A stretch of DNA of 64,000 nucleotides from an uncultured Clostridia bacterium (lineage in GTDB: Bacteria > Bacillota > Clostridia > Christensenellales > UBA1242): NCBI GenBank assembly GCA_934754475.1, contig CAKVHV010000001.1, positions 186,001 to 250,000 on the forward strand, in the 5' to 3' direction. The position numbers were made by a program, and so were the translations under genes. Shown in pieces: positions 27,622 through 37,995 of the stretch (positions are counted from its first letter, which is position 1; each line of letters starts with the position of its first letter). The notes under the pieces are model-generated. The model saw only the letters and a program-made list of their open reading frames with translations, had not been told where the DNA came from and did no database searches.

Positions 27622-30600
27622 GTGTTTGAAAATATAGATAATAGAACGAAAATTCTTGGAGATGACCTAAAGAAAGAGTTAAAAGAAAATTCAAAAGTAA
27701 GGATAGCAGCGTCTTGCTTTTCTATGTATGCGTTCAAAGAACTAAAAGAAGAATTAAGCAAGATTGATGAACTAAAATTTTTATTCACTTCACCAACTTT
27801 TACGAAAGAAAAACTAGCAGATAATATGAAGAAAGAGAAAAGAGAGTTCTTCATACCAAAACAAAACCGAGAAAACAGTCTATATGGAAATGATTTTGAA
27901 ATAAGACTTCGCAACGAAATGACCTTGAAAGCAGTCGCAAAAGAGTGCGCTGAATGGGTTAAACAAAAAGTCAAATTCAAAAGCAATATAACAGAATCAG
28001 CAATCCCTAACATTATTGGAATTGAAAAGCCAGATGGCACAAATATAACTTACAACCCAATTGATGGGTTTACAACAAGCGACCTTGGATATCAACAGGG
28101 GAATACAATATTCACAGCAACAATGAAAACAGACTTTGCAGAGCAGAGTAAATTTTTGTTTTCAATGTTTGATGAAGTTTGGAATGATAAGTCCAAAGTT
28201 GAAGATATAACTGACACTATCGTTGAGATGATAGGCAATGCATATCAAGAGAACAGTCCAGAGTTTATATACTTTGTCGTTTTATACAATATTTTTTCAG
28301 AGTTTTTGGATGATATAACTGAAGATAATATGCCAAACGAAGCAACAGGTTTCAAGGACACAAAAATTTGGAATATGCTGTACGATTTCCAAAAAGATGG
28401 TGTAATCAGCATAATAAACAAACTTGAAAAGCATAATGGTTGCATACTTGCTGATAGTGTTGGTCTTGGTAAAACATTCACAGCACTTGCAGTTATTGCT
28501 TATTACTCACTAAGAAACAAAAGTATCCTGGTGCTTTGTCCTAAAAGATTAAGTTCTAACTGGACACAGTATTGTGGAAATGAAACGACAAACATTTTCT
28601 ATAAAGATAGAATTAGATACGAAGTGCTTTATCACACAGACTTAGGTCGCGCGGGAACAGCACACAATGGTAGAGATTTAAGACTTGTCAATTGGGGAAA
28701 CTATGACCTAGTTGTTATTGATGAATCGCACAATTTCAGGAATAATAACCCCGTAAAAGACAAGGAAACAAGATACGACTTCCTTATCAACCACATAATT
28801 AAAGAAGGCGTAAAAACCAAGGTTTTGATGCTTTCTGCGACACCTGTAAACAACAGATATAATGACCTTAAAAACCAACTCGCACTTGCTTATGCTCAAG
28901 ACTATGACGCATTTGAAAAGAGTTTGGATACAAAAAGCAACATTGCAACAATATTTAGAAATGCACAAGCAGTGTTCAATGATTGGAGCAAAAGACCACC
29001 AGCAGAAAGAACAAGTAAAGACTTAATAGATGGTCTAAGCATTGACTTTAAGATCCTGCTTGACAGTGTAACAATCGCAAGAAGTAGAAAGAACATTGTT
29101 AAGTATTACAACATTAACAGCATTGGCAAGTTCCCAGACAGATTGCCACCACAATCATACTTTCCAGAACTAACTAAAAGGACAGATGTTCCTGAATATA
29201 AAGAAATATACCAACACATTAAAGCGATGAACATGGCAGTTTATGGCTTATTTGACTATGTCCTTGATAGCAAAAAAGAAAAGTACGAAATGAAATACGA
29301 CATTGAAATGAAGAAGAGTGGACTTTCAAGAAGTGGTCGTAACACAGGTATCAAAAGATTGATGACTGTAAATCTACTTAAACGACTTGAATCAAGTGTT
29401 GAGTCATTTAGATTAACAATGAAAGGAATGCTTTACCTTAACGAAGCTGAACTAAGAAGATTGCAGTTATATCAAGATGGACAAATTAGACCAGATGCAA
29501 CAGCAACAAAAAAAGTGTTCAACTATGAAGAGTTTGACCAAGATGAAGATGGAAGTTTGAATTTGATACAAACCGACAAAGGTAAGGAAGTGGCAATTGA
29601 ATATGCCGACATTGATAGACTTTCTTGGAAGCAAGCAATGGAAGAAGATGTCGAAATTCTAAGACACTTGCTTACAGAACTAGATAAAGTCGCACCAGAA
29701 CACGACTATAAGTTGCAAACCTTAAAGAATATCATTGATGAAAAGATTAAAAATCCAATGAACGAAGGCAATAGAAAGGTCTTGATATTCTCAGCATTTG
29801 CAGACACAGCAAACTACTTATACGACAACCTACATAAATGGTTAAAAGAAATTTATGGAATTGAAACAGCAATGATAGAGGGTGGGCAAAATAAGTGTAC
29901 CTTAAAACATTGTCCCAAAAAAACTGACACTTTGCTTACAATGTTCAGTCCAATAAGTAAACACAGAGATGAAATCTTCGGTTGGATTCCAAAAACAATT
30001 GAAAGCTATAACGATCCAAAGATGAGATGGAGTCCAAAAATTGATAAACACGAATACGATGATTGCTTCAAAGATATTGACGTGCTAATTGCCACAGACT
30101 GTATCTCCGAAGGTCAAAACTTGCAGGACTGCGACATTTGCATAAATTACGATATTCACTGGAACCCAGTGCGCATTGTCCAAAGGTTTGGTCGTATTGA
30201 CAGACTTGGAAGCAAAAACAAAGTTATTAGACTTATAAACTTTTGGCCACCATTACCACTTAATGAATACATCAACTTAACAGATAGGGTAAAGAGCAGA
30301 ATGACAATTGTTGACCAAACAGCAACAGCCGATGATAACTTGCTTAACCCAGATGACCAAATGGATGACTATCGTGAAATTCAGATAAAGAAACTTCGTG
30401 AAGGCGAGAACATTGACCTTGAAGATCAAAACAATGGTATTTCAATCTCAGACCTTGGACTTAACGAGTTTAGAATGGATGCCGCCGAATTCATTAAGAC
30501 CTATGGCGAACCAAAACGAGTGCCAAAAGGAATGCATTGCGTTATCCCAGCAGATGAAGAAAAGGGTGTTGTGCCAGGTGTTATTTACATTTTGAAGAAC

Positions 30601-30972
30601 CAAAACAACAATGTGAATATCAATAGGCAAAACAGGTTGCACCCTTACTATCTCGTATATGTCAACGAAGATGGCGAGATTATAGACAACCACTTGGAAG
30701 TAAAACAAATTTTGGATGCACTTCGATTATCTTGCAAAGGGCAAAAAGATCCAATTCCAAAAGCATATAAAAAGTTCAATGATGAAACAAATGATGGACT
30801 AGATATGCACAAATACTCAGAACTACTTGAAGAAGCTATAAAAAGCATAATTGAAGTTAAAGAGCAAAGCGATATCAACGCACTTTTCAAACAAGGAAGT
30901 ATGGTACTTTCTGGTGCGAAAATCAAAGGTCTTGACGACTTCGAATTACTTGCTTTCGTAGTAGTGAAATAA
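27622..30972 (+). CDS. SNF2-family helicase with PLD-like N-terminal domain
   Basis: A 1116-residue ATPase. Residues 1-160 resemble the phospholipase-D-like domain found in front of some SNF2 helicases (KVRIAASCFSMYAFKELKEE). The motor has Walker A DSVGLGKTFTAL (about 278-289), Walker B VVIDESHNF (about 365), MLSATPVNNRY, IATDCISEGQNLQ and QRFGRIDRLGS (about 853). GTG 27622 with AGGGAG upstream is the likely start; the frame is open further up through the palindrome. First gene of a nine- or ten-gene operon with type III R-M subunits. It may load on or track along invading DNA. Confidence 0.8.
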   Translation: MFENIDNRTKILGDDLKKELKENSKVRIAASCFSMYAFKELKEELSKIDELKFLFTSPTFTKEKLADNMKKEKREFFIPKQNRENSLYGNDFEIRLRNEMTLKAVAKECAEWVKQKVKFKSNITESAIPNIIGIEKPDGTNITYNPIDGFTTSDLGYQQGNTIFTATMKTDFAEQSKFLFSMFDEVWNDKSKVEDITDTIVEMIGNAYQENSPEFIYFVVLYNIFSEFLDDITEDNMPNEATGFKDTKIWNMLYDFQKDGVISIINKLEKHNGCILADSVGLGKTFTALAVIAYYSLRNKSILVLCPKRLSSNWTQYCGNETTNIFYKDRIRYEVLYHTDLGRAGTAHNGRDLRLVNWGNYDLVVIDESHNFRNNNPVKDKETRYDFLINHIIKEGVKTKVLMLSATPVNNRYNDLKNQLALAYAQDYDAFEKSLDTKSNIATIFRNAQAVFNDWSKRPPAERTSKDLIDGLSIDFKILLDSVTIARSRKNIVKYYNINSIGKFPDRLPPQSYFPELTKRTDVPEYKEIYQHIKAMNMAVYGLFDYVLDSKKEKYEMKYDIEMKKSGLSRSGRNTGIKRLMTVNLLKRLESSVESFRLTMKGMLYLNEAELRRLQLYQDGQIRPDATATKKVFNYEEFDQDEDGSLNLIQTDKGKEVAIEYADIDRLSWKQAMEEDVEILRHLLTELDKVAPEHDYKLQTLKNIIDEKIKNPMNEGNRKVLIFSAFADTANYLYDNLHKWLKEIYGIETAMIEGGQNKCTLKHCPKKTDTLLTMFSPISKHRDEIFGWIPKTIESYNDPKMRWSPKIDKHEYDDCFKDIDVLIATDCISEGQNLQDCDICINYDIHWNPVRIVQRFGRIDRLGSKNKVIRLINFWPPLPLNEYINLTDRVKSRMTIVDQTATADDNLLNPDDQMDDYREIQIKKLREGENIDLEDQNNGISISDLGLNEFRMDAAEFIKTYGEPKRVPKGMHCVIPADEEKGVVPGVIYILKNQNNNVNINRQNRLHPYYLVYVNEDGEIIDNHLEVKQILDALRLSCKGQKDPIPKAYKKFNDETNDGLDMHKYSELLEEAIKSIIEVKEQSDINALFKQGSMVLSGAKIKGLDDFELLAFVVVK

Positions 30973-30992
30973 CCAAAAGATAAGGAGAAAAG

Positions 30993-31628
30993 ATGTTTAT
31001 ATACAACGACAAAACTGCTGTAAATATAAACTTTAAGATGCTTGAACTTTTCAGAACAATAAAGGCAGACAAAACAATAAAAACAGATGCACAAGTTGTT
31101 TCAAAAGTCATTTTAGCAAACACATTATCACCAGATAGAACAAACCTAGAACCAAGCGAAAATGTGAAAGAAATCTACATAATGGACATTGTGCTTAACA
31201 ATGCAGTTGTTCCAACAAAGTTTATAGATGCACTGAATAAATACATAAACTTCCAAATACTTTTTAGATTGCGATATGGCAGTGAAATCAAGTATATCAC
31301 ATCACTAAAAGTATTTACTGAAGATAAAACCAAGGTTTTGAAAACTTGCGAAAGTGATTGGCAGGAAGAAAACAAGGAAGAGTTTCCAACCACAAGCAAA
31401 CTAGAAAATGTTTTCAAAGCAATGGTAAGTTACATCACGAAAATAAAGTTCAGACAAGATGAAACTTTTGAAGAATACACAGACCGAACCAACCAAATAA
31501 GAAAGCACAAAACAGAGATAGAAAAGCTAACAAAAACTCGTGATGCAGAAAAACAACCAAACACAAAAATGGCTATAAACAGCCAAATAAAAGAACTCAA
31601 AAGAGAATTGGAACAATTGGAGGGATAA
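30993..31628 (+). CDS. DUF4391-family protein
   Basis: A 211-residue protein. The N-terminal alpha/beta part (LSPDRTNLEPSENVKEIYIM, QILFRLRYGSEIKYITSLKV) and C-terminal coiled coil (QIRKHKTEIEKLTKTRDA) match DUF4391, a family commonly found between an SNF2 helicase and type III mod/res genes. No catalytic residues are obvious. It probably bridges subunits. The stop directly abuts the next start. Confidence 0.7.
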   Translation: MFIYNDKTAVNINFKMLELFRTIKADKTIKTDAQVVSKVILANTLSPDRTNLEPSENVKEIYIMDIVLNNAVVPTKFIDALNKYINFQILFRLRYGSEIKYITSLKVFTEDKTKVLKTCESDWQEENKEEFPTTSKLENVFKAMVSYITKIKFRQDETFEEYTDRTNQIRKHKTEIEKLTKTRDAEKQPNTKMAINSQIKELKRELEQLEG

Positions 31629-32603
31629 GTGACTGAGGAAGAAAGAATAATGAAAGAATTTGCAATTCTTGAACAAGTCTTCAATGAATCCAAGATAAAA
31701 GAATGTTTTTATTTTGATCATTCTAATTGTGACAAAGGAATAATCAATGCTCATTCTATTCAAAAAAACAAAATATTAAAACATATTGCAAAAGATGGAA
31801 TGGTAATTGCAATTAAAAAAAATATTGAACCTTTTAATAAAATACAACCACTAGGTAAAAAAGTGGCTAGTACTTTCACAGGATTTTGTGGTTATCACGA
31901 CAATGCTTTATTTATGCCTATTGAAGATAAACAATATTTAGGAACATTGCAACAAAAATTTCTATTCGCCTATAGAGCATTTGCTTATGAAGCTCATAAG
32001 AAAATGGAAATGAATAAAATGATGAAATTGTTTTCTGAAAAAGTTGGTAGAAGGGTTGTAAATCAAGGTATAGCAAACAACTTGGATGTAGATACACCAT
32101 ATGTAAATGAATTATTTAAAAAATGCTTTTTAAGTGATAACTACACAGACTTAATCACATATGATTTTACATTGGATTATGAAGTTGGCTTTACGATTTC
32201 TACAATTTTAAGTCCAAGGTATGATTTGTCAGGGAAAAAAATAAATGATTTCAAAAATATAAAAAAACCAATCCATAATATGTTTTTGACTATATTCCCT
32301 GACAATGGAAAAACTTATTTGCTATTTTCATGGTTTAAGGAAAGTGATTCCGTTTATAAAAAATGGATTTATCAATTTAAAAGTTTAACAACAGATAAAC
32401 AGTTGAGTTTTCTTAATGTTTTTATTCCAATGGAATCAGAAAATTTTTATATAAATCCAGATTTATGGGATGAATTCGGAGAAGATGGGAGAATGGAATT
32501 TCAACAATATTTTGAATTTATACCATTCATGGCTGTTCCACAAAGACCAGATGATTATGTGCCACACTATGATTTATTTAAGAAAATAGAGGAGAAAAAA
32601 TAA
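31629..32603 (+). CDS. Unknown protein with Cys/AHSIQ motif
   Basis: A 324-residue protein translated from GTG 31629 (GGAGGGA upstream). An N-terminal motif FDHSNCDKGIINAHSIQKNK (about 29-48) precedes KILKHIAKDG, and a conserved-looking YHDN follows near 94. Cys plus AHSIQ together suggest a small metal or His-type nuclease site, but this is an inference. The C-terminal 200 residues are alpha/beta with no known motif. The gene is more AT-rich than its helicase and res neighbours and may be exchangeable cargo. Not a standard R-M subunit. Confidence 0.55.
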   Translation: MTEEERIMKEFAILEQVFNESKIKECFYFDHSNCDKGIINAHSIQKNKILKHIAKDGMVIAIKKNIEPFNKIQPLGKKVASTFTGFCGYHDNALFMPIEDKQYLGTLQQKFLFAYRAFAYEAHKKMEMNKMMKLFSEKVGRRVVNQGIANNLDVDTPYVNELFKKCFLSDNYTDLITYDFTLDYEVGFTISTILSPRYDLSGKKINDFKNIKKPIHNMFLTIFPDNGKTYLLFSWFKESDSVYKKWIYQFKSLTTDKQLSFLNVFIPMESENFYINPDLWDEFGEDGRMEFQQYFEFIPFMAVPQRPDDYVPHYDLFKKIEEKK

Positions 32604-34597
32604 TGGATAAATTACAAATGCAAAGCAAAAATTTGGTTGATGAAAACATTGAATTCATCGCAAAAAGGTTTTCAAATTGTGTAACAGAAGCACTTGATGA
32701 AGAAGGAAAACTAACAAAGTTAGTAGATTTTGATATGCTAAAACAGGAGTTAAGTCATGTTGTTATTGATGGAGACAAAGAGAGATACACAATGACTTGG
32801 CCTGACAAAAAGCAAGCAATACTTACAGCAAACGCACCAATTGCAAAGACACTCCGTCCTTGCAAAGAAGAAAGTGTGGATTTTGACCACACGCAAAACC
32901 TTTATATTGAAGGCGACAATCTTGATGTTCTTAAACTATTAAGAGAAACTTATCTTGGCAAAATTAAAATGATATACATAGATCCACCTTATAACACGGG
33001 TAATGATTTTGTGTACAATGATGATTTTGCTGTGGATACTGATGAGTATTTAGAAAGAAGCAATCAAATTGATGATCAAGGCAATCGTCTGGTTACTAAT
33101 AGTGAAAGTAATGGAAGATTTCACACAGATTGGCTTAATATGATTTATCCAAGGTTAAAGCTTGCAAAAGACCTACTTACAGATGATGGTTGTATAGTAA
33201 TTAGTTTGGATGATAACGAACAGTCAAACTTAATTAAAATATGTAGTGAAATATTCGGAGAGAGAAATTTCATTGCACAAATTCCGGTTTTATCTAATCC
33301 TAGGGGAAGGCAATCTAGCGAGTTTATAGCACAAACACACGAATACCTTACTATATTCGCAAAAAACAAAAATGAATGTATTATTTATGGGGAAGAGCTA
33401 ACACCAGAGCAAAAAAAAGAATATTCATTGTCTGACGAAAAAGGCAATTACAGATTACTTGGATTAAGATTGCGAGGTGGTCGGGCAACAGCAGAAGAAT
33501 CTCCAACATTACACTTTCCAATTTATTATAATGTAAAAAATAATGATTTTTATTTAGAACGTAAGAATGATGATGATTATGAGATAATACCAAAATTTGA
33601 AAATGGTGTACTTGGAACTTGGAGATGGAGTAAGGCTAAAATACTTGCTCAAAAAGATGAGTTAGTGGTTAAGCCTGTTAAAGATAGATATGATGTTTTT
33701 CAAAAAGATTATTTAAAAGATACAAAAACTATGAAACTAAAAAGTTTATGGAGTGAAAAGGAAATAAACTACGATAATTCAGCAAGAGAATTAACTCAAT
33801 TAGAATTGAATGATTATTTTGATTATGCAAAACCATTATATTTATTAAGAAAAATAATAAAAACAATTTGTGGTAAAACAGGAACAATTCTTGACTTTTT
33901 CTCAGGTTCGGCTACTACAGCCCATGCTACTTTGCAATTGAATGCTGAAGATGGTGGAACTAGAAAATTTATAATGATACAAATTCCAGAAGAAACAAAT
34001 AATGATAAATATCCAACTATATGTGAAGTTGGGAAAGAGAGAATTAGGCGCGCAGGAAAGCAGATAAAAGAAGCTTGGATGGCTACTCATAATTTAGTAG
34101 GTAATGTTGCGAAATTTTCTACCCAGGAAGAATTTATTAACGATACAAACAAAATTCAGAATAAAATTTTAGACAATATAAGTGGACTAGATGTCGGTTT
34201 TAGAGATTTAAAACTTGATAGCAGTTGTATGAAAGATGTTTATTATTCACCTAACAAGTTAAACCAAGACTTACTTTCACAATTGGAAGATAATATCAAA
34301 GAAGATAGAACAGCCGAAGATTTACTATTCCAAGTAATGTTGGATATGGGTGTAATGCTTTCTAGTGAAATTAAAACGATAGATGTTCAAGGAAAGAAGG
34401 TATTTAATGTAAATGATGGCGATTTAGTATGTTGTTTTGAAAAGGATCTAAACGAAAACATTGTTACAGAAATTGCTAAAATGAGACCACTTTATGCAGT
34501 GTTCAGAGATGCAGGAATGCAAAAAGATAGTGTGTCTGTAAACTTTGATCAAATATTTGAAACATATTCACCAACTACAACAAGGAAGGTGCTGTAG
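32603..34597 (+). CDS. mod: Type III R-M methyltransferase Mod 1
   Basis: A 664-residue beta-class N6-adenine methyltransferase. DPPYNTGND at 127-135 is catalytic motif IV and FFSGSATTAHA near 432 is SAM motif I, in the beta-class order. Between them lies a target-recognition region (about 215-420) unlike that of Mod 2. The N-terminal 210 and last 140 residues closely match Mod 2. It modifies one strand of an asymmetric site and supplies specificity to Res. Starts at the last base of the preceding stop. Confidence 0.9.
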   Translation: MDKLQMQSKNLVDENIEFIAKRFSNCVTEALDEEGKLTKLVDFDMLKQELSHVVIDGDKERYTMTWPDKKQAILTANAPIAKTLRPCKEESVDFDHTQNLYIEGDNLDVLKLLRETYLGKIKMIYIDPPYNTGNDFVYNDDFAVDTDEYLERSNQIDDQGNRLVTNSESNGRFHTDWLNMIYPRLKLAKDLLTDDGCIVISLDDNEQSNLIKICSEIFGERNFIAQIPVLSNPRGRQSSEFIAQTHEYLTIFAKNKNECIIYGEELTPEQKKEYSLSDEKGNYRLLGLRLRGGRATAEESPTLHFPIYYNVKNNDFYLERKNDDDYEIIPKFENGVLGTWRWSKAKILAQKDELVVKPVKDRYDVFQKDYLKDTKTMKLKSLWSEKEINYDNSARELTQLELNDYFDYAKPLYLLRKIIKTICGKTGTILDFFSGSATTAHATLQLNAEDGGTRKFIMIQIPEETNNDKYPTICEVGKERIRRAGKQIKEAWMATHNLVGNVAKFSTQEEFINDTNKIQNKILDNISGLDVGFRDLKLDSSCMKDVYYSPNKLNQDLLSQLEDNIKEDRTAEDLLFQVMLDMGVMLSSEIKTIDVQGKKVFNVNDGDLVCCFEKDLNENIVTEIAKMRPLYAVFRDAGMQKDSVSVNFDQIFETYSPTTTRKVL

Positions 34598-34598
34598 T

Positions 34599-35018
34599 AT
34601 GAGTTTTTCAGATGTATATAACGGATTAAAGGATTTAATAAGCCTTGCGAAAAAAATAAAAAATCAAGAGATCGTAGAGTTGTCTTTGCAATTACAAGAA
34701 CAGTTCTTTGAATTAAGAGAGGATAACGAGAATCTCAATAACAAAATAAAAGACCTAAGTGAAGAAATAAAAAACTTAAAAAAAGCAAAGGTAAAAGAAA
34801 AAGATTTGGAGTATAGCCCAAGGGGATTTTTTACCATAAAAGGCGAACAGCCAAAGATACCATATTGCAGTTGTTGTTGGAAAAAAGATTGCAAATTGAT
34901 TCCATTATCTCAATATCTCAATTGGTGGAATTATAAATGTGGAAATTGTAATAGTGAAGTATCAGTAATGGATGAAAAAGGAAATCCACTCAATCAACAA
35001 GGAGAAAACAATGGATAA
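34599..35018 (+). CDS. Coiled-coil zinc-ribbon protein between the two mod genes
   Basis: A 139-residue protein with an N-terminal coiled coil (about 20-65: LREDNENLNNKIKDLSEEIK) and a C-terminal zinc ribbon (YCSCCWKKDC near 90, YKCGNCNSE near 114). Similar proteins are frequent near mobile elements and defence islands. It begins 2 bases after Mod 1 and overlaps Mod 2 by 8. It may be an adaptor or a DNA/RNA-binding accessory. Confidence 0.6.
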   Translation: MSFSDVYNGLKDLISLAKKIKNQEIVELSLQLQEQFFELREDNENLNNKIKDLSEEIKNLKKAKVKEKDLEYSPRGFFTIKGEQPKIPYCSCCWKKDCKLIPLSQYLNWWNYKCGNCNSEVSVMDEKGNPLNQQGENNG

Positions 35019-36951
35019 TTTACAAATGCAGAGCAAAAATCAAATAAATGAAAACATTGATGTTATTGCCAGAAAATTTCCTCATTGTGTTGTGGAAAGT
35101 ATAAATGAAGAAGGAAAACTAAAAAGACAAATAGATTTTAATATGCTTAAACAAGAATTAAGTGATTATTTAGTTTCCGAAGAGAAGGAGAGATATTGTA
35201 CAACATGGCCTGATAAAAAAAGTTCAATTTTATTGGCTAATAGTAATATAAATGCGACATTGCGTCCTTGTAGAGAAAAAAGCAAATTATTTGAAACCAC
35301 AAAAAATCTTTATATTGAAGGGGATAATTTAGATGTCTTAAAATTATTACAAGAACCATATTTACATAAAATTGATGTTATATATATTGATCCACCATAC
35401 AACACGGGCAATAATTTAATTTATAAAAATGATTTTTTCCAAAATTCAGATGAATATATGAATACTAGCGGACAATATGATGAACAAGGAAATAGGATGT
35501 TCAAAAATGCTGAAACAAACGGTAGGTTTCATACAGATTGGCTAAATATGATTTATCCAAGGCTTAAATTAGCAAAAAATTTATTAAGCGAAAGTGGAAT
35601 AATTGTAGTAACCATTGATGATTACGAAATTCATAATTTGTTAAACATAATGAATGAACTTTATGGAGAAGAAAATCATTTAGCAACTATTGTTATAAAA
35701 AATAATCCATCAGGTCGATCAACCGTAACAGGTGCGTCAATTGCACATGAATATGCACTATTTTATGGAGCAAATACAGATGTTAAATTAGGTCGTTTGC
35801 AAAGAAACGACAAACAAACAGCTAGATATAAAGAAGAAGATTCGTTGGGTAAATTTGAATGGGTTAATTTTAGAAAACATGGTGGATACAAAGAAGATGC
35901 TCCAACTATGTTTTATCCAATCTATATAAAAAAAGATTGTTCATCATTTAGAATACCTAAATTACATTGGGATAATGTGAAAGAGGAATATGATGTCTTG
36001 CAACAACCAGAATCCGATGAAATTATCTCACTTCCAATTGATGAGAATGGAAGAGAAAGAAGATGGAAATGGAGTCTTGATAGAGCTCAAAAAGAACAAA
36101 ACAATATGGCTGTCAGATTAGACAGAGACAAAAATCCCGCCATTTATATTAAATCATATATGAATGAAGAAGGAATGCTGCCATTAACAGTTTGGGATGA
36201 TAAAAAATATTCATCAACAGAATATGGAACTAATTTATTAAAAAATTTGTTAGGTAACAAAGTATTTGATTATCCAAAATCACTTTTTGCAGTGGAGGAT
36301 TGTTTAAGAATAGCAACTACAAATAAAAATGCTGTTTATCTTGATTTTTTCTCAGGATCTGCAACCACAGCTCATGCGGTAATGCAATTAAATGCTGAAG
36401 ATGGTGGGCAAAGAAGATTTATCTTAGTACAAGTACCTGAAAAAACAGAAGATTCAGAATTAAAAACCATATGTGAAGTTGGCGAAGAACGAATTAAAAA
36501 AGCAGGAGAGAGCATCCTTAAAGTTGATAATGAAAGCAAAATAGATGTTGGTTTCAGAGTATTAAAACTTGACAGTAGTTGTATGAAAGATATCTACTAT
36601 TCTCCAAATAAAACAACACAAGATTTACTTACTCAATTTGAAGATAATATCAAGGAAGATAGAACACCAGAAGATTTGCTATTCCAAGTAATGCTTGATA
36701 TGGGTGTAATGCTTTCAAGTGAAATAAAGACCTTAGAGATCAATGGCAAAAAAGTATTCAATGTAAACGATGGCGACTTAGTTTGTTGTTTTGATAAAGA
36801 CCTTAACGATGATGTTGTTACAGCAATAGCAAAAATGCAACCATTATATGCAGTATTTAGAGATGCAAGTATGTCAACCGACAGTGTATCAGTAAACTTT
36901 GATCAAATATTTGAAACTTATTCGCCAACCACAACAAGGAAGATAATATGA
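35011..36951 (+). CDS. mod: Type III R-M methyltransferase Mod 2
   Basis: A 646-residue paralogue of Mod 1 with DPPYNTGNN near 128 and DFFSGSATTAHA near 447. The ends are conserved with Mod 1 (starts MDNLQMQSKN, ends IFETYSPTTTRK), but the middle recognition domain is unrelated in sequence. It therefore probably methylates a different site. ATG 35011 has AAGGAG. Its stop overlaps the PIN-like gene (ATGA). Confidence 0.9.
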   Translation: MDNLQMQSKNQINENIDVIARKFPHCVVESINEEGKLKRQIDFNMLKQELSDYLVSEEKERYCTTWPDKKSSILLANSNINATLRPCREKSKLFETTKNLYIEGDNLDVLKLLQEPYLHKIDVIYIDPPYNTGNNLIYKNDFFQNSDEYMNTSGQYDEQGNRMFKNAETNGRFHTDWLNMIYPRLKLAKNLLSESGIIVVTIDDYEIHNLLNIMNELYGEENHLATIVIKNNPSGRSTVTGASIAHEYALFYGANTDVKLGRLQRNDKQTARYKEEDSLGKFEWVNFRKHGGYKEDAPTMFYPIYIKKDCSSFRIPKLHWDNVKEEYDVLQQPESDEIISLPIDENGRERRWKWSLDRAQKEQNNMAVRLDRDKNPAIYIKSYMNEEGMLPLTVWDDKKYSSTEYGTNLLKNLLGNKVFDYPKSLFAVEDCLRIATTNKNAVYLDFFSGSATTAHAVMQLNAEDGGQRRFILVQVPEKTEDSELKTICEVGEERIKKAGESILKVDNESKIDVGFRVLKLDSSCMKDIYYSPNKTTQDLLTQFEDNIKEDRTPEDLLFQVMLDMGVMLSSEIKTLEINGKKVFNVNDGDLVCCFDKDLNDDVVTAIAKMQPLYAVFRDASMSTDSVSVNFDQIFETYSPTTTRKII

Positions 36952-37985
36952 TAAATGTTTTGTTGGATACAAACTTGGTTTATTCAGTTTGTGGTTATTA
37001 TAAAAAGAAAAGCAAGGATCAAGATTTTAATATTGAACTATTATGTTCCGATATAGATAAACAGAGTTACAGATTTGTAGTATCTAACTATGTTGTCTCA
37101 GAAATAATAACAAGTAATAAGTCAGATAAAAACAAAAAAGAAATACTTAACCTTTTAAAAGAAAAGAACATCAAATATATGTATCTTAATAAAGGAAGTA
37201 TACATATATGTGATTTAAGCAAATTTGCAAATCTTACTGAAGAAAGATATTCTCAATTAGTAGATATTTCAATTAAGGAAAAAGTTAATGTTGAGTCCGA
37301 AGAAATTAAAGAAGATTTCGCAATTATAATGTTTTTTATATCAACAAGTTACGGATACTTGTTGGAATCCGATTTCAGAGCCAATAATTTAACGGGCAAT
37401 GTAATTGATTTGACATATGAAGTTATGGACAAAAACAAACAAATAGCACTTACCAATACAAAACAAAAAATTAAAGATCTATTAGAAAAAGAGTATGCAA
37501 GAGACAACATTAAAAAAGGCGAGATCAAGAAAAATGTATGGAAATTATTTGCGGTATTAACCAAAATTTGGATCTGGGCTTACTTGGATTATTTAAACAC
37601 TATTCCTGAATTAAAAGAATTTATCTATTTAGAAAAAGAAATATTGGTAAGTAAAAAAGACAATGTTTTTGAGTATTTTGGAACATTGTCGAGAAGAATC
37701 TTAAAAATCAGTGAAGAAGATAATATGATAGAATACATTTCAGCCAGGATAAAAGATTATTTAAACAATCTAGGATATCCACAACACTTTATAAACTACA
37801 ACATTAAGCTAGTTTCAAATTTGTTAAAAAATGGTCATTTTGACAAAAATGATGCTATTGATAGTACAAATTTTATGTTTACATATGATGATACTTATCT
37901 ACTCTCAAAAGAGAATGGAATACAAGAGTCTATCCATTATTTAAGTACAGATAATTATAATTTTTTACAAAGATATAAAGCATAG
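36948..37985 (+). CDS. PIN-like nuclease-fold protein
   Basis: A 345-residue protein. The N-terminus VLLDTNLVYSVCG gives the first PIN aspartate, NYVVSEIITS a candidate acidic second site, and the C-terminal DAIDSTNFM and LSTDNYNFL further aspartates. The middle (about 130-270) is a helical insertion. PIN-fold enzymes are metal-dependent RNases. Here the gene is coupled to Mod 2 and precedes Res, suggesting an extra effector or abortive arm. AT-rich codon use as in the other cargo genes. Confidence 0.6.
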   Translation: MINVLLDTNLVYSVCGYYKKKSKDQDFNIELLCSDIDKQSYRFVVSNYVVSEIITSNKSDKNKKEILNLLKEKNIKYMYLNKGSIHICDLSKFANLTEERYSQLVDISIKEKVNVESEEIKEDFAIIMFFISTSYGYLLESDFRANNLTGNVIDLTYEVMDKNKQIALTNTKQKIKDLLEKEYARDNIKKGEIKKNVWKLFAVLTKIWIWAYLDYLNTIPELKEFIYLEKEILVSKKDNVFEYFGTLSRRILKISEEDNMIEYISARIKDYLNNLGYPQHFINYNIKLVSNLLKNGHFDKNDAIDSTNFMFTYDDTYLLSKENGIQESIHYLSTDNYNFLQRYKA

Positions 37986-37995
37986 GAGAACACAA

